Assembly (NCBI GenBank): GCA_003506435.1
Contig: DOAQ01000024.1
Coordinates: 62,001-126,000, forward strand
Origin: Prolixibacteraceae bacterium
GTDB lineage: Bacteria > Bacteroidota > Bacteroidia > Bacteroidales > Prolixibacteraceae
Reading direction: 5' to 3'
DNA length: 64,000 nt
Part shown: positions 60,095-64,000 of the stretch, in pieces
Position numbering within the stretch: the stretch's first letter is position 1
Layout of the letters: each line of letters opens with the position of its first letter
Program-made: the position numbers and the translations under genes
The notes under the pieces: model-generated
The model's database searches: none
What the model was told of the DNA's origin: nothing
What the model saw: the letters and a program-made list of their open reading frames with translations, nothing else

Positions 60095-62970
60095 TGAACT
60101 CCTCGGATTTGGTGGATAATTTCTATAACTGGGAACAAAAAGGTAGAGGCTATCAATTATTTTCCTACCCGATTGAATTAGAACCCACCTTCCGGGAGTT
60201 TTTTCATTCTTTCAGAAGTAATGAAGAATATGTTGATGACGGGAAGTCGCCTGGGTTATTTAGCTGGTTGTTCCCAAAACCCAAACATGCTTTAAAAGAA
60301 GAGTTTGAAGAATGGCCACCTAAATTTTTTGAATACAGTGTATTTTTAAAACAGATTAAAATTCAATTCTCGGAAAGACCAGATTTTAAAGATTCACTTT
60401 TCATTGAGTTTTTAAATATGCTTTCTGATTCAGATGGACAGATTTCATTTGAGATAATCGGGAGGTATAACTTGATTGAGATTTTGATTGTCTGTAATAT
60501 TGATGACTACAGAAGAATACTTCATCTGTTAAAAACATATTTTCCGAGTGCTATAATAACCAGCACAGGTTTAAAACAACTTCCATTTGATGAAGACAAC
60601 AAAGTTTTAATTGTTGATTTTGGATACAATGAAGAATTTATGAGGCCGATAAATACGGCGATAAATTCTTTAACTGGCATTTTGGCTGTGTTAGATAATC
60701 TTTTGACTGATGAAGTCGTAATGATTCAGATAATTTTCAAAGGGGTAAAGAATCCTTGGGCAGGGAGCATATTAAATTCAGTAATGATCGGGAAAGATAG
60801 TTTCTTTCCTGATTCCCCGGAAATGGTTTCTTGTGTCAAAGAAAAGGTTTCTTCTCCGTTATTTGCTGTTGTTTTTCGTTTGGCAGTTGCCTCAGCCAAT
60901 CCAAAAGATGCTGAAAATCTAGCAATGGAACTTATCACAAACATAGAGCTTGTTTCAAGGGGAGAATTTAACTCATTAATTCCGCTTAGTAATGAAGGGT
61001 ATCAATACAAAGATCATTTGGGGAATTTAAGGAACAGGGGGACGAATCGGTTTGGAATGATAATGAATACAAAGGAGTTGTTTTCTTTTGTACATTTTCC
61101 GGATTCTTCAAAATTGATTAGTTATGATTCAAAGACAAAGATGATTCCTGATACATTAGTCGGGAATGATTATGTGATAGGGGTAAATAGGTATTTAGGA
61201 GTTGAAAAGAAAGTTTCTTTAAATGATGAACAAAGATTACGACATACTCATATTATCGGAGCCACCGGTACAGGTAAATCTACTTTAATTTCAAATTTGT
61301 TTCTTGAAGATGTGAAGCGTGGAAACGGTTGTGCCATATTTGACCCACACGGAGATACCATTGATGAACTGATTCCACATATTCCGGAGAATAGATTAGA
61401 AGATGTGATTTTAATTGACCCATCGGATAATGAATTTGCATTTGGTTTTAATCTTCTTTCTGTTAAAACAGAAGTTGAAAAAATTGTTTTGTCATCTGAT
61501 TTGGTTGATGCTTTTAAAAGACATTCCACAAGTTGGGGAGATCAAATGACCTCTGTGTTATCAAATGCTATCAATACATTTCTAAATTCAAGTCAGGGAG
61601 GAACATTGATTGAGCTTAAAAGGTTCTTGCTTGAAAGTTTGTATCGCAAGGAGTTTTTAAAGACTGTGAATGACAAGAGTATTCATTATTACTGGAACAA
61701 TGAATATGTGTTATTGAAAAAGGTTAATATCAGCCCACTTTTAACCCGACTTGATACATTCTTGCGACCAAGAATAATTCGTAATATTTTGGCTCAGAAA
61801 GAGGAAGAGGGACTTGATTTTAATGATGTCGTTAATGGTAGAAAGATTTTGCTTGTGAAGCTATCACAGGGGTTAATAGGGGAAGAAAACAGCTATTTAT
61901 TAGGAACCCTGATATTATCCAAGTTATACCAAGTGGGACAAGCCAGACAAATAATGAGTATCGGAGATCGCCATCCTTTCTATATCCATATTGATGAGTT
62001 TTATAACTTTCTTAGTCCTTCTATCAATTCTATCCTATCAGGTGCCAGAAAGTACGGCATTGGGCTTGTTTTGGCTCATCAGGAGCTTAATCAGATTAAA
62101 GATACCGAGATTGGTAATTCTGTGCTTTCAAATTGCAATATTCGTATTTGCTTTAGATTGGGTGATTTTGACGCCAAGAAGTTAGAATCTGGTTTTTCAG
62201 GGTTTGATTCAAATGATTTACAGAATTTAAATATCGGCCAAGCTATTGGCAGAGTTGGGAAGAATACAGATGATTTTTCGTTGAAAACTTTTCCTATTAG
62301 TAGAATACCTGAGAACGAAAATCAGAACCTTATTATTCAAAACACGAGGGAACGGTATTCAAGAAGGATTTCCGAAATTGAGGAAGAATTAAATAATTCG
62401 TTGCCGACGTATATTGAGCAGAGGGAGGTAAAGAAAGAGAAGGGTTCAGTTTCAAAAGAAGAAGTTAGAGTCCCTGAAGTTCCAGAAGAAAGGTCAGATA
62501 TTGAAGAAAAAGGCAAAGAATACCTTGAAACTTTCACGGAGAAAGAAGAAGTCAGAGAACATAGATATTTACAGACATTTTTAAAGAAGATTGCAGAACA
62601 GAGAGGATTTAAAGCCAGTATTGAAGAAGTTGTTGAAAATGGCAGGGTGGATATTTCTTTGGTTCGGGATTCCATTAAAATTGCTTGTGAGATTGCGGTT
62701 TCAAATTCGGTGGATTATGAAGTGAAGAATATCAAAAAATGTTTGGATGCTGGTTATTCTTTTATTTGTGTTGTTTCAAAGAGTGAGGTTCATTTGAGGA
62801 AGATTAAAGAGTTGGCGGGTAGTGAAATTAAAGACCAAGATAATATCCGCTTTTATTCATTGGAACAAATGACTGAATTTTTGGATTCGTTTGTACAATC
62901 TGATGAGAAAGTTGAGAGGATACGGGGGTATAGGGTAAAGGTAAATTATCAGGTTGCTGACAATAAGTAA
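60094..62970 (+). CDS. VirD4/TraG-like ATPase, long form with extra C-terminal domain
   Basis: A 958-residue protein (ATG 60094; GTG 60091 is an alternative). The N-terminal 380 residues are unrelated to known membrane domains, with a few hydrophobic patches. Then Walker A IIGATGTGKSTLIS (390-400), CAIFDPHGDTIDELIP, FGFNLLSVK, Walker B FYIHIDEFYNFLSPSINSILSGARKYGIGLVLAHQE and a TraM-type end to about 770. After a charged linker, residues about 825-900 look like a PD-(D/E)xK fold (NGRVDISLV ... IACEIAVS). It should drive DNA transport or processing for the element. Confidence 0.85.
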   Translation: MNSSDLVDNFYNWEQKGRGYQLFSYPIELEPTFREFFHSFRSNEEYVDDGKSPGLFSWLFPKPKHALKEEFEEWPPKFFEYSVFLKQIKIQFSERPDFKDSLFIEFLNMLSDSDGQISFEIIGRYNLIEILIVCNIDDYRRILHLLKTYFPSAIITSTGLKQLPFDEDNKVLIVDFGYNEEFMRPINTAINSLTGILAVLDNLLTDEVVMIQIIFKGVKNPWAGSILNSVMIGKDSFFPDSPEMVSCVKEKVSSPLFAVVFRLAVASANPKDAENLAMELITNIELVSRGEFNSLIPLSNEGYQYKDHLGNLRNRGTNRFGMIMNTKELFSFVHFPDSSKLISYDSKTKMIPDTLVGNDYVIGVNRYLGVEKKVSLNDEQRLRHTHIIGATGTGKSTLISNLFLEDVKRGNGCAIFDPHGDTIDELIPHIPENRLEDVILIDPSDNEFAFGFNLLSVKTEVEKIVLSSDLVDAFKRHSTSWGDQMTSVLSNAINTFLNSSQGGTLIELKRFLLESLYRKEFLKTVNDKSIHYYWNNEYVLLKKVNISPLLTRLDTFLRPRIIRNILAQKEEEGLDFNDVVNGRKILLVKLSQGLIGEENSYLLGTLILSKLYQVGQARQIMSIGDRHPFYIHIDEFYNFLSPSINSILSGARKYGIGLVLAHQELNQIKDTEIGNSVLSNCNIRICFRLGDFDAKKLESGFSGFDSNDLQNLNIGQAIGRVGKNTDDFSLKTFPISRIPENENQNLIIQNTRERYSRRISEIEEELNNSLPTYIEQREVKKEKGSVSKEEVRVPEVPEERSDIEEKGKEYLETFTEKEEVREHRYLQTFLKKIAEQRGFKASIEEVVENGRVDISLVRDSIKIACEIAVSNSVDYEVKNIKKCLDAGYSFICVVSKSEVHLRKIKELAGSEIKDQDNIRFYSLEQMTEFLDSFVQSDEKVERIRGYRVKVNYQVADNK

Positions 62971-63008
62971 TAAATATGATTTTTTAGAACATTAATAACT
63001 TACAAAAG

Positions 63009-63575
63009 ATGAATATACTTAAATGTTTCTTTCTTATTTCACCCCTTTTTTCTATTCATAGTGTTTCAGGTCAAGTAACAGAAAAACTAATTGCCCAGAA
63101 AGATAGTTTGTCTTTATTAAAGGTTGATTTACAACAAAAAATAGTTCAAATATCCAACGAAATTAAATCTATTGATGAACGATTATCAATAATTGATTTT
63201 GAAAAAATAAAGGATAATCCAATAATTTCCGAGGTTGCTTTTAAGGTTAGTATCTATAAACTACCAAGTAGTAATTCTGAAGTTATAATTGCAATTCCAG
63301 CAAAAAAGAAATTTGAAATACTGGGATATTCATCAGGATATTTTAAAGTAAACTACAATGGGGAAATAGGTTATTTAAATGAGATATATATCAAAAGTAA
63401 TTCTCAAATAAACACCTTAAAAAATTCAAATTTTGACACAGAACATTATTTAAAATCAAAAAGTACTCCGAGTAAATCAAAAGGTTATTATAAAGACAAG
63501 ACAATTTATACTGGGCCAAGGGGTGGGAAGTATTATATCAATAAAAATGGCAATAAAACTTATATTAAAAATTGA
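63009..63575 (+). CDS. Secreted SH3b protein with PBCV-type basic adaptor tail
   Basis: A 188-residue protein with a signal peptide (MNILKCFFLISPLFSIHSVSG), a coiled coil (LLKVDLQQKIVQISNEIKSIDERL), an SH3b domain (KVSIYKLPSSNSEVI ... FEILGYSSGYFKVNY, about 78-125) and a C-terminal IYTGPRGGKYYINKNGNKTYI motif, the PBCV-specific basic adaptor. Such proteins bind the cell wall or polyanions in the periplasm. It follows the large ATPase by 38 bp. Confidence 0.8.
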   Translation: MNILKCFFLISPLFSIHSVSGQVTEKLIAQKDSLSLLKVDLQQKIVQISNEIKSIDERLSIIDFEKIKDNPIISEVAFKVSIYKLPSSNSEVIIAIPAKKKFEILGYSSGYFKVNYNGEIGYLNEIYIKSNSQINTLKNSNFDTEHYLKSKSTPSKSKGYYKDKTIYTGPRGGKYYINKNGNKTYIKN

Positions 63576-63685
63576 GAGCCAAGTTTGATAAGTGAAATAT
63601 TTGCTTAATATACAAAGTTTCTTTCCGATTATAATTATTTAATATTCTACAAATTACATTGCTCAAAAAAATAATTTCATTTTTT

Positions 63686-63727
63686 ATAGGTAAAAGTTTG
63701 CAATATGCAAACTTTTACCTATCTTTG
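63686..63727 (+). promoter_or_regulatory. Hairpin operator on a Bacteroidota promoter
   Basis: A perfect inverted repeat has 17-bp arms (63686-63702 and 63706-63722) with a 3-nt centre. TTTG (63697-63700) lies inside its left arm and TATCTTTG (63720-63727) overlaps the end of its right arm; the spacing of 19 nt is ideal for the TTTG / TAnnTTTG promoter. The repeat therefore covers the whole polymerase site, a good autoregulation operator for the gene that follows. Confidence 0.75.
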
Positions 63728-63850
63728 TTTGGAAAACCAATTTTTACATACATATATACAATCAAATCAATCAATTAAGTTCAATTAAAAACACATTTAC
63801 TATGAAAACGCTATTCAAAAAACTAATGTTACTTTTTAAATTTTGTTTTT

Positions 63851-64000
63851 ATGAGAATTATTTCGGTAAAAAAATTCAAGGATTTTTCCTGCGGGCATCC
63901 TGATTCTGGGCGACAATTAAATTTGTTAGTTAATTATTTGAAAATTGAAAATTTTGAAAATTTAAATCGTGTTAAGAACTTCTTCCCTTATTGTAGTATC
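63851..64000 (+). CDS. Start of a HigB-like toxin, cut by the window edge
   Basis: From the ATG at 63851 the frame stays open for 50 codons to the window edge (MRIISVKKFKDFSCGHPDSG ... FENLNRVKNFFPYCSI). The beginning matches HigB mRNA interferases: MRIIS-KK-L-FW-HPD-, a helix, and N-IK--FP-, although a short segment (SCGHPDSGRQLNLLVNY) diverges from the usual EKHPDAE-PL-AWY. A HigA antitoxin would be expected just outside the window. The operator-like promoter upstream fits. Confidence 0.6.
   Translation, partial: MRIISVKKFKDFSCGHPDSGRQLNLLVNYLKIENFENLNRVKNFFPYCSI

Larger units (their letters stand above)
44571..64000. mobile_element. Integrative element inserted in yifB, right end outside the window
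   Basis: From the yifB break to the window end the DNA is AT-rich and carries two large serine recombinases, a replication-type protein, ArdC, a RadC-like protein, two VirD4/TraG-like ATPases, XRE/HTH regulators, cargo operons and a toxin. The first recombinase lies at the very edge, pointing outwards, as expected for the integrase of a serine-recombinase element. No relaxase or type IV secretion channel gene is seen in 19.4 kb, so it may be a mobilisable or unusual conjugative element. Confidence 0.85.

Noticed and set aside
63802..63903. 33-codon ORF before the HigB-like start
   Set aside because: It overlaps the HigB-like ORF in another frame and has no recognisable pattern; more likely part of a leader.
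1..64000. tRNA and rRNA genes
   Set aside because: No cloverleaf or rRNA-like stretch was noticed in the intergenic regions examined; a covariance search was not possible.

Overview
The window comes from a Bacteroidota chromosome, most likely a Bacteroidales/Marinilabiliales-type marine or gut anaerobe. The evidence is a SusC/SusD pair with its own ECF sigma factor and FecR anti-sigma, several small lipoproteins with Bacteroidota-type lipoboxes, promoters fitting the TTTG / TAnnTTTG pattern instead of -35/-10 boxes, weak Shine-Dalgarno sequences, and families largely restricted to this phylum (DUF4230 pair, short GreA/Rnk-like proteins). No rRNA or tRNA gene and no CRISPR array was seen.

Layout. 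1-9.6 kb (minus strand): a glycan-uptake locus reading Rnk-like, Rnk-like, ECF sigma, FecR, SusC, SusD, an FN3-like lipoprotein and the start of a secreted protein cut by the window edge. A striking array of twelve 21-bp repeats lies between the sigma and FecR genes. 10-20.9 kb: core metabolism, with a MarR-like regulator, an NfnAB-like flavoprotein pair plus a dihydroorotate-dehydrogenase-like protein, YitT, an M23 peptidase, PurN, then AcpP-FabF-RNase III and a LutA-like Fe-S protein. 21.2-25.6 kb: a tightly overlapping five-gene operon (cytoplasmic amidase, DUF5675, two membrane/lipoprotein DUF4230 proteins and an unknown membrane protein). 25.6-34.4 kb: Lrp regulator, ammonium transporter, GT2 glycosyltransferase, a sigma-54 activator without a DNA-binding domain, a RloAB/AbiL-like two-gene defence pair, Ppx/GppA and a beta-barrel protein. 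34.4-38.2 kb: accessory DNA with two cassette-like genes separated by structured spacers, two families of MITE-like repeats, a 41-bp tandem array and a small HTH gene. 38.2-43.3 kb: membrane proteins, a GT39 transferase, EamA, DUF2721 and ZIP transporters.

At about 44,571 the Mg-chelatase-like gene yifB (comM) is interrupted by a mobile element that runs to the window end and beyond. The DNA becomes clearly more AT-rich there. The element begins with a large serine recombinase pointing at the junction and carries, in order, a four-gene membrane/lipid cargo (unknown membrane protein, possible hotdog protein, alpha/beta hydrolase, DedA), a RuvC-like protein, an HTH protein, a replication-initiator-like protein, a small conserved protein, a second large serine recombinase preceded by interleaved inverted repeats, ArdC, two paralogous VirD4/TraG-like ATPases, a RadC-like protein, an XRE repressor with two perfect palindromic operators controlling an envelope-protein operon, hemerythrin, an SH3b protein, and the beginning of a HigB-like toxin. 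No relaxase or VirB4 is visible in the window, so the transfer mode is unresolved.

All functional calls rest on reading motifs and architecture by eye. No database search, folding or alignment program was run.
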